DNA from: Massilia sp. ST3
Lineage (GTDB): Bacteria; Pseudomonadota; Gammaproteobacteria; Burkholderiales; Burkholderiaceae_D
Direction of reading: 5' to 3'
NCBI RefSeq assembly: GCF_018119405.1
Contig: NZ_JAGPWC010000002.1
Location: 79,536-143,535, forward strand
DNA: 64,000 nt
Positions within the stretch are counted from its first letter, which is position 1. Each line of letters begins with the position of its first letter. Below the pieces are notes generated by a model that was given only the letters and a program-made list of their open reading frames with translations, made no database searches and had not been told where the DNA came from. Shown piece after piece: positions 35,254-47,356 of the stretch. Position numbers and translations under genes: made by a program.

Positions 35254-36702
35254 ATGCTCGTTGAAGCGCTTGCGTCAAACGCCTCTTTCCCCGCCGCCCC
35301 GGCGCCCCTCGTGTTCACCCCCAGTGTCGAGTTCGACGCCGGCCTGCTGGGCCGGCTCGGCAAGTCCGGCCCGCGCTATACCTCCTACCCGACGGCCGAC
35401 CGCTTCGATGCGGAATTCGGCTACCGCGACTACCTGCACGCCGTCGCCGGCGTGCGCACCCGCGGCGGCAAGCGTCCGCTCTCGCTCTACCTGCACATCC
35501 CATTCTGCGACACCGTGTGCTATTACTGCGCCTGCAACAAGATCGTCACCAGGCGCCGCGACAAGGCCGCGCTCTACCTGTCCTACCTGAAGCGCGAGGT
35601 CGAGATGCAGGGCCTGCTGTTCGCCGGCATGAACGAGGTCGAGCAGCTTCACTTCGGCGGCGGCACGCCGACCTACCTGTCCGACGAGCAGATGGGCGAC
35701 CTGATGGCCCACCTGCGCCGCAGCTTCCGCTTCGCAGCCGACGCCGTGGGCGAGTACTCGATCGAGGTCGATCCGCGCACCGTGACGGCCGAGCGCGTGC
35801 ACAACCTGCGGCGCCAGGGCTTCAACCGCATCAGCCTGGGCGTGCAGGACTTCGACCCCGAGGTGCAGATGGCCGTCAACCGCGTCCAGCCCGAGCACGA
35901 GACCCGCGCCGTGATCGACGCCGCGCGCGCCGCGGGTTTTCGCTCGGTGAGCATCGACCTGATCTACGGCCTGCCGAAGCAGACCCTGGACAGCATGCGC
36001 CAAACGCTGGACAAGGTGGTGGCCGCCGACCCGGACAGGATCTCGGTCTACCACTACGCCCACATGCCCCATTTGTTCAAGCCGCAGCGCCGCATCCAGG
36101 CCGCCGACATGCCGGACAGCGACACCAAGCTGCGCATGCTCCAGCTGTGCATCGAGCGCCTGGGTGCGGCCGGCTACGTCTACATCGGGATGGACCATTT
36201 CGCCAAGCCGGACGACGACCTGGCCGTGGCCCAGCGCCAGGGCCGCCTGCACCGCAACTTCCAGGGCTACTCGACCCACGCCGACGCCGACCTGGTGTCC
36301 TGCGGCGTGTCGAGCATCAGCGCGGTGGGGGCCACCTATAGCCAGAACGTCAAGACGCTCGACGAATACTACGACGCGATCGACGCCAACGAGCTGCCGG
36401 TGGCGCGCGGCGTCCGCCTGTCGATGGACGACCTGCTGCGCCGCGCCATCATCCAGAAGCTGATGTGCCAGTTCGAGCTGTCCGTGGCGGCCATCGAGCA
36501 GGCCTTTCCCATCGTGTTCGGGCAGTACTTCGCCAACGAGCTGGCCCAGCTGCGCCAGCTCGAGCGCGACGGCTTGCTTACCCTGGGTCCGGAATGGATC
36601 AGCGTCAGCATGAAGGGGCGCCTCCTGATCCGCAACGTGTGCATGGTGTTCGACCGCTACCTGGCGGAGCGCACCGGCCCGCGCCATTCGCAAACCATCT
36701 GA
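35254..36702 (+). CDS. hemN: oxygen-independent coproporphyrinogen III oxidase
   Basis: 482 residues. A radical SAM enzyme with the cluster motif FCDTVCYYCAC (Cys85, 89, 92 and the extra Cys94), then HFGGGTPTYLS and GVQDFDPEVQMAVNR. It decarboxylates coproporphyrinogen III to protoporphyrinogen IX without oxygen, supplying heme when oxygen is low. The N-terminal RYTSYPTADRF and the C-terminal HemN domain are those of true HemN rather than HemW. It sits directly before the cbb3 assembly genes, which need heme. Confidence 0.96.
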   Translation: MLVEALASNASFPAAPAPLVFTPSVEFDAGLLGRLGKSGPRYTSYPTADRFDAEFGYRDYLHAVAGVRTRGGKRPLSLYLHIPFCDTVCYYCACNKIVTRRRDKAALYLSYLKREVEMQGLLFAGMNEVEQLHFGGGTPTYLSDEQMGDLMAHLRRSFRFAADAVGEYSIEVDPRTVTAERVHNLRRQGFNRISLGVQDFDPEVQMAVNRVQPEHETRAVIDAARAAGFRSVSIDLIYGLPKQTLDSMRQTLDKVVAADPDRISVYHYAHMPHLFKPQRRIQAADMPDSDTKLRMLQLCIERLGAAGYVYIGMDHFAKPDDDLAVAQRQGRLHRNFQGYSTHADADLVSCGVSSISAVGATYSQNVKTLDEYYDAIDANELPVARGVRLSMDDLLRRAIIQKLMCQFELSVAAIEQAFPIVFGQYFANELAQLRQLERDGLLTLGPEWISVSMKGRLLIRNVCMVFDRYLAERTGPRHSQTI

Positions 36703-36710
36703 GGACATCC

Positions 36711-37471
36711 ATGCACGGACTCGCCCTGTTCCCCGTGTTCCTGGTCGGCCTGTTCGGCAGCGTCCATTGCGCCGGCATGTGCGGCGGCATCGTCGGCGCG
36801 CTGTCGGTCGGCGGCGCCGCCCCGCAACCGGCGCGTCCGGCCTTCCCGGTGCCGGTGCGGACCGTGACCCTGGCGCCGGCCGCGGGCGTGGCCGCCTACA
36901 ACACGGGGCGCATCGCGAGCTACATGGCGGCCGGCGCGCTGGCCGGCGGCGCCGCGGCGGGAGCGGCCAGGTTCGCTGCGCTGCCGGCCTTGCAGGAAGC
37001 TGCCTACTGGGCCGCGAACCTGATGCTGGTGGCGCTCGGCCTGTTCCTGATGGACGCCTGGCGCGGCCTGGCGCGGCTGGAGCAGGGCGGCCAGGCGCTG
37101 TGGCGCCACGTGCGCCCGCTGCTGCGCCGCGTCGGCCCGCCGTCCACGCCGGGCCGGATGCTGGCGGCCGGCGCCCTGTGGGGCTGGCTGCCCTGCGGAA
37201 TGGTCTATAGCGTGCTGGCGACGGCCATGCTGTCCGGCTCTGCGGTGAACGGGGCGGCGGTGATGCTAGCCTTCGGCCTGGGCACCCTGCCGATGCTGGC
37301 GATGCTCGGCCTGGCCGGCCAGCGCCTGCGGGCGCGGCTGCAAGCGCCCCGCGTGCGCCTGGCCTGCGGCCTGGTGATCGCCGCCTTCGGCCTGGCCGGC
37401 CTGGCGCGCGCCGCCGGCGGCTTGCCCGACAGCTGGGTGCACCTGGTGTGCATCGGCGCCGGGAGCGCGGC

Positions 37472-37475
<4 letters not shown>
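36711..37475 (+). CDS. TauE/SafE-like membrane protein in cbb3 assembly cluster
   Basis: 254 residues with six to seven hydrophobic helices. The first helix is LFPVFLVGLFGSVHCAGMCGGIVGAL, read in parts, which has the HCAGMCGG motif of the family associated with ccoI and copper handling; a second family motif is WGWLPCGMVYSVLATAM. Family members next to ccoI are thought to aid copper supply to cbb3 oxidase. It starts 8 bases after hemN and overlaps ccoI by 4 bases (ATGA). Confidence 0.85.
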
Positions 37476-39952
<2,477 letters not shown>

Positions 39953-39953
39953 C

Positions 39954-40094
39954 ATGGAAGCCCTGTATTTGCTGATACCGCTGAGTATCTGCCTGGTGGC
40001 GCTGGCGGTGTGGGTGTTCTTCGGCGCGGCCGAGAGCGGGCAGTTCGACGATCTCGAAGGGCCGGCGCTGCGCATCCTGCGCGATGACGAGTAG
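39954..40094 (+). CDS. ccoS: cbb3 oxidase assembly protein CcoS
   Basis: 46 residues. One N-terminal membrane helix (LYLLIPLSICLVALAVWVFF) is followed by GAAESGQFDDLEGPALRIL, the signature of CcoS with its acidic Asp-Leu-Glu-Gly-Pro motif. CcoS is needed for heme and copper insertion into cbb3 oxidase. It is immediately downstream of ccoI. Confidence 0.93.
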   Translation: MEALYLLIPLSICLVALAVWVFFGAAESGQFDDLEGPALRILRDDE

Positions 40095-40164
40095 GGTGGG
40101 CTGATTTCCCGCAGAGGCGGTGATGATTGGCGTGTGTAATGTCGCGCGGGCGCCGGGTGAACGC

Positions 40165-40228
40165 GTCGGCGGCGGAGCCGCCGACCCTTACGGGTAGAAA
40201 TAGTTAGAGACGTAGGGTCGGCGGCTCC
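40165..40228. repeat. long inverted repeat with alternative hairpins
   Basis: The left arm at 40174-40192 pairs with 40211-40228 (CGTAGGGTCGGCGGCTCC) with one bulged base and an 18-base AT-rich loop. The left arm can instead fold locally: GTCGGCGGC (40165-40173), loop GGA, GCCGCCGAC (40177-40185), a perfect 9-bp stem. It lies between the convergent ccoS and dksA-like genes, so it may terminate both transcripts. It also resembles a dispersed GC-rich repeat. There is no T run. Confidence 0.5.
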
Positions 40229-40323
40229 ACCGTGAACGATGCGGTTCGCCGGCGCCTGCGCCGCCGACGCGGGGATCGTTGACGTATGAATCGCCGCGCC
40301 CCGAGATCGGTCGCGAGGGGCTG

Positions 40324-40722
40324 TCACATCGACGGCCCGCGTCCCGTGCGCTGCTCCTTCTCGGTCTGTTCCTGGCACCCGATGCACATGCGTACCGTCG
40401 GCGTGGCCAGCAGGCGCGCTTCCGGAATCTCGCAGCCGCAGGATTCGCAGATTCCCGCGCCGCCGGCTTCCAGCTTGCCGAGGGCGACGTCGATCTCGTG
40501 CAGCAGCGCCGCCTCGTGCCCGGCGAAGTGTTCCTCGTCGTGGCTGATCATTTCGGCGGTGACGCGGTCGTCGCCAGGCACTTCATGCGACAGCGGCCCG
40601 ATCGCGGGCGCCTCGCCTTCGGCCGCATCGGTGCGCGCACGGACGGTGCGCAGGGTGGATTCGCGCGCCTGCTGCAGGCGCCGGGTCATTTCGTCGTGGA
40701 CGGATTGCGAAAGCGGCGGCAT
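40324..40722 (-). CDS. TraR/DksA-family zinc-finger protein
   Basis: 132 residues from the ATG at 40722, with AAGGAAAA upstream. The N-terminal half is a helical coiled coil (HDEMTRRLQQARESTLRTV; EEHFAGHEAALLHEIDVALGK), followed by a four-Cys zinc finger (CESCGCEIPEARL and MCIGCQEQ). DksA-type proteins bind in the RNA polymerase secondary channel and alter promoter use with ppGpp. The coil-tip acidic pair of DksA is not obvious. It sits inside the cco cluster, divergent from ccoN, under its own FNR-like box. Confidence 0.85.
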   Translation of the reverse strand: MPPLSQSVHDEMTRRLQQARESTLRTVRARTDAAEGEAPAIGPLSHEVPGDDRVTAEMISHDEEHFAGHEAALLHEIDVALGKLEAGGAGICESCGCEIPEARLLATPTVRMCIGCQEQTEKEQRTGRGPSM

Positions 40723-40787
40723 AGCGATTTTCCTTGCGAAAGAAGAAAAACCCAAACCGAGCGGGGATGCTCCGCCTGCGAGGAACT

Positions 40788-40801
40788 TTGATTCATCTCA
40801 A
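40788..40801 (-). promoter_or_regulatory. FNR-like box for the dksA-like gene
   Basis: TTGATTCATCTCAA has one mismatch to the FNR consensus and lies 66 bases upstream of the dksA-like start. A separate perfect box for ccoN lies 85 bases to its right. Confidence 0.6.
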
Positions 40802-40885
40802 AACGGCGCCACTGATGTTGCGGAACGACGCGCTGCTCACTCGGTAACAACACTCCGCTCTTTACCTCATCCGATGCTGAACAAT

Positions 40886-40899
40886 TTGATTCACATCAA
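40886..40899 (+). promoter_or_regulatory. perfect FNR box for ccoN
   Basis: TTGATTCACATCAA matches all ten fixed positions of the FNR consensus and ends 65 bases before the ccoN start codon, the classical control of cbb3 operons. Confidence 0.85.
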
Positions 40900-40964
40900 G
40901 GATTTTTAAGGTTCCGAAAAGCACACTCCTGACTGTCATCCATACGATTTTTCAGGAGAGCATC

Positions 40965-42425
40965 TTGGACAGCAGTCTAAATTATAACTACAAGATCGTG
41001 CGCCAGTTTGCCATCGCGACCGTAGTCTGGGGCGTGATCGGCATGGCCGCCGGCGTCTTCATCGCCGCCCAGCTGGCGTGGCCCGCGCTGAACTTCGACA
41101 TCCCGTGGCTGAGCTACGGACGCCTGCGTCCACTGCACACCAACGCGGTGATCTTCGCCTTCGGCATCTGCGGCCTGTTCGCCACCTCCTACTACGTGGT
41201 CCAGCGCACCTGCCAGGTACGGCTGTTCTCCGACAAGCTGGCCGCCTTCACCTTCTGGGGCTGGCAGGCGGTGCTGGTCTCGGCCGCTATATCGCTGCCG
41301 ATGGGTTTCACGCGCGGCAAGGAATACGCCGAGCTCGAATGGCCGATCGCGATCCTGATCACGGTCGTCTGGGTCGCCTATGCCGTGGTCTTCTTCGGCA
41401 CCATCGTCAAGCGCAAGGTCAAGCATATCTATGTGGCCAACTGGTTCTTCGGCGGCTACATCCTCGCGGTCGCCGTCCTGCATGTGGTGAACGGCATGGC
41501 GATTCCCGTCTCCGCCATGAAGTCCTACTCGGTCTACGCGGGCGTGCAGGATGCCATGATCCAGTGGTGGTACGGCCATAACGCGGTGGGCTTCATCCTG
41601 ACCGCCGGCTACCTGGGCATGGTCTATTACTTCATCCCCAAGCAGGCCGAGCGCCCGGTGTACAGCTACCGCCTGTCGATCGTGCACTTCTGGGCCCTGA
41701 TCTTCACCTACATGTGGGCCGGACCGCACCACCTGCACTACACCGCGCTGCCCGACTGGACCCAGTCGATCGGCATGGTGTTCTCGCTGATCCTGCTGGC
41801 GCCGTCCTGGGGCGGCATGATCAACGGGATGATGACCCTGTCGGGCGCCTGGCACAAGCTGCGCTCGGACCCGCTGCTCAAGTTCATGATCGTCTCGCTT
41901 TCCTTCTACGGCATGGCCACCTTCGAGGGCCCGATGATGTCGATCAAGACCATCAACTCGCTGTCGCACTACACGGACTGGACCGTGGCCCACGTCCATG
42001 CGGGCGCCCTGGGCTGGGTCGGCTTCATCACCATGGGCTCGGTCTACTACCTGATCCCGCGCCTGGCGGGCAAGAAGCAGATGGCCAGCATGGCCCTGGT
42101 CGAGACCCACTTCTGGGTCGCCACCATCGGCATCGTCCTGTACATCGCCTCGATGTGGATCGCCGGCGTGATGCAGGGGCTGATGTGGCGCGCGGTGAAC
42201 CCGGACGGCACCCTGACCTATACCTTCGCCGAAAGCGTCAAGGCCACCTATCCCTACTATGTGATCCGCTTCACCGGCGGCTTCCTCTACCTGTCGGGCA
42301 TGGTGCTGATGGCCTATAACACCTGGCTGACCATGCGCGGCACCGCCAGCGTGGATGCGCGCATCCCAACCGGTCCCCACAAACCCCAGCTGGCGACGAA
42401 CGCCGGCGAGCCAGTCCACGCTTGA
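40965..42425 (+). CDS. ccoN: cbb3 cytochrome c oxidase subunit I
   Basis: 486 residues from a TTG codon at 40965; AGGAGA five bases upstream supports this rare start. It is a 12-helix heme-copper oxidase subunit. The heme b ligand is His in [13 protein letters not shown], the CuB ligand and cross-linked Tyr are in [20 protein letters not shown], the CuB pair is in [12 protein letters not shown], and the heme pair is in [11 protein letters not shown]. It reduces O2 to water with high affinity. First gene of the ccoNOQPGH operon, which starts at a perfect FNR box. Confidence 0.97.
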   Translation: MDSSLNYNYKIVRQFAIATVVWGVIGMAAGVFIAAQLAWPALNFDIPWLSYGRLRPLHTNAVIFAFGICGLFATSYYVVQRTCQVRLFSDKLAAFTFWGWQAVLVSAAISLPMGFTRGKEYAELEWPIAILITVVWVAYAVVFFGTIVKRKVKHIYVANWFFGGYILAVAVLHVVNGMAIPVSAMKSYSVYAGVQDAMIQWWYGHNAVGFILTAGYLGMVYYFIPKQAERPVYSYRLSIVHFWALIFTYMWAGPHHLHYTALPDWTQSIGMVFSLILLAPSWGGMINGMMTLSGAWHKLRSDPLLKFMIVSLSFYGMATFEGPMMSIKTINSLSHYTDWTVAHVHAGALGWVGFITMGSVYYLIPRLAGKKQMASMALVETHFWVATIGIVLYIASMWIAGVMQGLMWRAVNPDGTLTYTFAESVKATYPYYVIRFTGGFLYLSGMVLMAYNTWLTMRGTASVDARIPTGPHKPQLATNAGEPVHA

Positions 42426-42441
42426 GCACGAAGGAACCATC

Positions 42442-43056
42442 ATGAAATTTACCCACGAGTGGATCGAGAAGAATCCCTGGCTCCTGATCGGACTGGTCCT
42501 GCTGGTCATCTCCTTCGGCGGCCTGGTCGAGATCGTGCCGCTGTTCTTCCAGAAATCCACCACCGAGCCGGTGGCTGGCTTGAAGCCATATTCGCCGCTG
42601 CGCCTGGCGGGACGCGACATCTACATTCGCGAAGGCTGCTACAACTGCCACTCGCAGATGATCCGGCCCTTCCGCGCCGAGACCGAGCGCTACGGCCACT
42701 ATTCCGTCGCCGGCGAATTCGTCTACGACCACCCCTTTCAGTGGGGCTCGAAGCGCACCGGCCCCGACCTGGCGCGCGTGGGCGGGCGCTACAGCGACGA
42801 ATGGCACCGCACCCACCTCGACAACCCGCGCGACGTGGTGCCGGAATCGAACATGCCCGGCTACCCCTGGCTGGCGCAGAACAAGCTGGTCCCGGCCGAG
42901 ATTTTGCCGAAGATGCGCGCCATGCAGACGATCGGCGTGCCGTATTCGGACGCCGAGGTGGCTGCGGCGCCCGGCGAACTGGCCGGCAAGACCGAACAAG
43001 ACGCCCTGGTCGCCTACCTGCAAGGCCTGGGCACCCAGATCAAGACGAGGAATTGA
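42442..43056 (+). CDS. ccoO: cbb3 oxidase monoheme cytochrome c subunit
   Basis: 204 residues. An N-terminal membrane anchor ([20 protein letters not shown]) is followed by one heme c motif, CYNCH at 66-70, and a later axial Met in [10 protein letters not shown]. It passes electrons from CcoP to CcoN. Spaced 16 bases after ccoN and one base before ccoQ. Confidence 0.96.
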   Translation: MKFTHEWIEKNPWLLIGLVLLVISFGGLVEIVPLFFQKSTTEPVAGLKPYSPLRLAGRDIYIREGCYNCHSQMIRPFRAETERYGHYSVAGEFVYDHPFQWGSKRTGPDLARVGGRYSDEWHRTHLDNPRDVVPESNMPGYPWLAQNKLVPAEILPKMRAMQTIGVPYSDAEVAAAPGELAGKTEQDALVAYLQGLGTQIKTRN

Positions 43057-43057
43057 G

Positions 43058-43222
43058 ATGGCACTGCAACAGATTTTCGACAGCGCGAGCAGCTTGATGA
43101 CCGTGGTCAGCTTCACGACCTTCCTGGGCATCCTGGGCTGGACCTACGTGCTCCACAAGAACAAGGATTTCGACGCGGCGGCCGCGCTGCCCTTCGCCGA
43201 CGAGGAGCAAGAGCATGGCTGA
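43058..43222 (+). CDS. ccoQ: cbb3 oxidase small subunit CcoQ/FixQ
   Basis: 54 residues. One membrane helix (LMTVVSFTTFLGILGWTYVL) is followed by a charged tail (HKNKDFDAAAALPFADEEQ), typical of CcoQ, which stabilises the complex. It overlaps the ccoP start by 8 bases. Confidence 0.9.
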   Translation: MALQQIFDSASSLMTVVSFTTFLGILGWTYVLHKNKDFDAAAALPFADEEQEHG

Positions 43223-44149
43223 TTTCTTCAACGGCTTCTGGCACTGGTACATCGCCGTCATCACGGTGCTGTCCATCCTGGGCTGCGGCATCCTGCTGTG
43301 GTCGCAGTCGGTGCACAAGGTCAAATTGGACGCCAGGGGCGAGCCGTACGAGACCACGGGCCACGTCTGGGACGAGGACCTGACCGAGCTGAACACCCCG
43401 ATGCCGCGCTGGTGGATGTGGCTGTTCTACCTGACCATCGTGTTCGCCCTGGCCTACCTGGTGCTGTATCCGGGCCTGGGCAGCTATGCGGGCAAGCTGG
43501 GCTGGAATTCGACGGGCGAGTACCAGGCGGAGCTCGCCCAGGCCAAGGCCGGCTACGGCCCGCTGTTCGCGCAGTACGCCAAACAGGACCTGAAGGCGGT
43601 GGCGGCCGACCCGCAAGCCCAGGCCATCGGCGAGCGCCTGTTCCTGAACTACTGCGCCCAGTGCCACGGGTCCGACGCGCGCGGCAACAAGGGTTTTCCG
43701 AACCTGACCGACGGCGACTGGCTGCACGGCGGCGAACCGGCCACCATCAAGGCCAGCATCATGAACGGCCGCATCGGCATGATGCCGGCCATGGGCGGGG
43801 CGCTCGGCGCCGACAAGGACGTCGAGGCGGTGGCGCATTACGTCCGCAACCTGTCCGGCCTAACCGCCGACCCGGTGAAGGTCGCCTTCGGCAAGCCGAA
43901 GTTCGCCGCCTGCGTGGCCTGCCACGGCGCGGAAGGCAAGGGCAACCCGATGATGGGCGCGCCCAACCTGGCCGACAAGACCTGGCTGTATGGCGGCAGC
44001 GCCGAGACGGTAATGGAAACCATCCGCAAGGGCCGCACCAATACCATGCCCGCCTTTGGTGAATTCCTCGGCGAAGAGAAGGTGCACGTCCTGGCGGCCT
44101 ACGTGTGGGGCCTGTCCAACGAGATCCCGGCCAGGACGGTGGAGGCCAA

Positions 44150-44153
<4 letters not shown>
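43215..44153 (+). CDS. ccoP: cbb3 oxidase diheme cytochrome c subunit
   Basis: 312 residues. Two membrane helices (about 10-30 and 66-86) flank a conserved segment with VWDEDLTELNTPMPRWW. Two heme c motifs follow: CAQCH at 147-151 and CVACH at 233-237, with the axial-Met segments GMMPAMGG and TMPAFGEFL. It takes electrons from periplasmic cytochromes. Its stop overlaps the ccoG start (GTGA). Confidence 0.96.
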
Positions 44154-45529
<1,376 letters not shown>

Positions 45530-45542
45530 GAAGGAGCCAGAC

Positions 45543-46067
45543 ATGCAATCCGCAATCCATCCCTTGTGGCGCGACGCCACCCCTTGGTACCGGCACCGCT
45601 GGCCGTGGTTCCTGATGATCGGCCCGGTGCTGGTGCTGGTCGCCGGCGCCATCACGGCCTGGCTGGCCGTCAGCCGTCCGGACGCCCTGGTGGTGGGCGA
45701 CTACTACAAGCAGGGCAAGGCCATCAACCAGGACCTCCGGCGCGACCGCGTCGCCAGCAGCCTGGGCCTGCGTTTCAGCGCGCGCCACGACGTCCGGGCC
45801 GGCCGCCTGGAGGGCCGGCTGGAAAGCCATGGCAAGCCGGTGCCGGCGCCTTTCCACATCCGCCTGGCGCATCCGACCCAGCCCGAAAAGGACTTGGTGC
45901 TGGAAGCGCTGCCGGATGCGAATGGCCGCTTCGCCGCCGCCTTGCCGGTGCTGGAGCACACCCACTGGCAGGTGGTGGTCGAAGGCGCGGCGCGCGACTG
46001 GCGCCTGGCGCGCAGCTGGAGTCCGGCGCGCCAGGACGTGCTGGCGATCGCGGCGGACGCGCGCTGA
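45543..46067 (+). CDS. ccoH: FixH-family protein
   Basis: 174 residues. One membrane helix (WFLMIGPVLVLVAGAITAWLA) follows a short Trp/Arg-rich start, then the family motif ALVVGDYYKQGKAINQDL and a periplasmic beta domain. CcoH/FixH stabilises the cbb3 complex with CcoI. Last gene of the cco operon, convergent with the peptidase gene, 7 bases apart. Confidence 0.92.
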   Translation: MQSAIHPLWRDATPWYRHRWPWFLMIGPVLVLVAGAITAWLAVSRPDALVVGDYYKQGKAINQDLRRDRVASSLGLRFSARHDVRAGRLEGRLESHGKPVPAPFHIRLAHPTQPEKDLVLEALPDANGRFAAALPVLEHTHWQVVVEGAARDWRLARSWSPARQDVLAIAADAR

Positions 46068-46074
46068 AGGCTGC

Positions 46075-47142
46075 TCAGGGCGCGGCCGCCTGGGCCGGCG
46101 CACGGCACAGCGGCGACTGGGAGGCGGCCCACTCGGCAGCCTGGCGCACGGCGGCACCCTCCGCTGCGGGCACCTGGACAGGAATGCCGCCCCGGATCAC
46201 GGGCGCATCGCCGACGGCGTAGCGCCGCTCCGACAGCACCAGGGTCGAGCCGTCGGCCATTGGATAGACCATGTTCGCGGTCGTCAGGCCGTGCGAGGTG
46301 GCGCCGAAGGTGCGGACCCGTTCGCCTTCTCCCATCAGGGCCACCAGCAGCATTTCTCCCGCGCTCGAGGTCTGCCCGCCGACCACGACGCCCAGCGGCG
46401 TGCCGGCGAAGCGCAGCAGCGGATTTTGTCCTTCACCGCCGTGGCGCCGCTCGATCTGCTCGAGCGTCTGCGGATGGACGTAGCGCTGGCGCACCCCCTT
46501 GCGGTCCACCATGGACGCGGTGTTCCCGGCGCTGAGCAGGGGATGCATGGCCGCGAAGGGCGGCCAGGCATTGCCGCCGCGCTGCGCGCTCAGGTCGACT
46601 ACCAGGGCGCAGGCGCTGGACAGCCCCGGCAGCACCGAGGCATCCGCCATGAAGCGTTTCAGGAAGGCGGGCGCCTCGACCTCCATGCTCCCCATGCTCT
46701 GGGGCGGGGTCCAGTGCAGCACCTTGCCGCCTGCGGTGTCGAGCAGGGCGAACGAGGACACCGGCGTTGCTGTCGCCAGCGCGGTGACCCGCGCCGCCTG
46801 CTGCCCACGAATGACGACGGGCGAACGGAGGAAGGAATGCCGGTCCGCGTCCAGCGTGCCCAGCAGCGCGTCGACATGCTGGAACAGCAGGCGGCGGTCG
46901 GTCTGCTCGCCGGCTGCGGCAAGGGCGGCAAGCAGCGCGGTCTTGGCCTGTGCATACTCGGCGGGATCGCGCGGCGGCAGGGCGTTCGCCTCCACCAGCT
47001 CGATCGTGCGCCCCACGACCTCCTTCGCCAGCGACGTCGGTATCATGTCCGCGGCAGGGGCTTGCGCCGCCTGGGCACGCAGTTGTAGAACGGATGCGAG
47101 AACCAGTACCGCCAGACGCGGCATTGCGCGCTTGTGTGCCAT
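46075..47142 (-). CDS. exported S41-family peptidase-like protein
   Basis: 355 residues from the ATG at 47142, with GGAGA upstream. A signal peptide (LAVLVLASVLQLRAQAAQA) precedes an S41 tail-specific-protease-type core: SACALVVDLSAQRGGNAWPPF, then the nucleophile Ser in GGQTSSAGEMLLVALMGEG and FGATSHGLTTANMVYPMADG. The downstream Lys of the CtpA dyad is not seen, so it is closer to the IRBP/tricorn branch; no PDZ domain is visible. Substrate unknown. Confidence 0.8.
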   Translation of the reverse strand: MAHKRAMPRLAVLVLASVLQLRAQAAQAPAADMIPTSLAKEVVGRTIELVEANALPPRDPAEYAQAKTALLAALAAAGEQTDRRLLFQHVDALLGTLDADRHSFLRSPVVIRGQQAARVTALATATPVSSFALLDTAGGKVLHWTPPQSMGSMEVEAPAFLKRFMADASVLPGLSSACALVVDLSAQRGGNAWPPFAAMHPLLSAGNTASMVDRKGVRQRYVHPQTLEQIERRHGGEGQNPLLRFAGTPLGVVVGGQTSSAGEMLLVALMGEGERVRTFGATSHGLTTANMVYPMADGSTLVLSERRYAVGDAPVIRGGIPVQVPAAEGAAVRQAAEWAASQSPLCRAPAQAAAP

Positions 47143-47356
47143 GTTGTCTCCGTCGATGAGCAGGTCTGCCCATGGTAGCAAGGAGCGCCTACGCAAGGCG
47201 GGTAAATGGGTCCGTCATCCGAGGGGCGTACGTACGCAGCTTGGCAACAGCCCGCGTTGTTGCTTTGTCCCCTTCCGTGTTAGATTCCTCGGCGGCAATT
47301 GCGGCCATGCGCGCCGCATACAGATCAGATCAACGACAAGGAAGAGAGACCCCACG

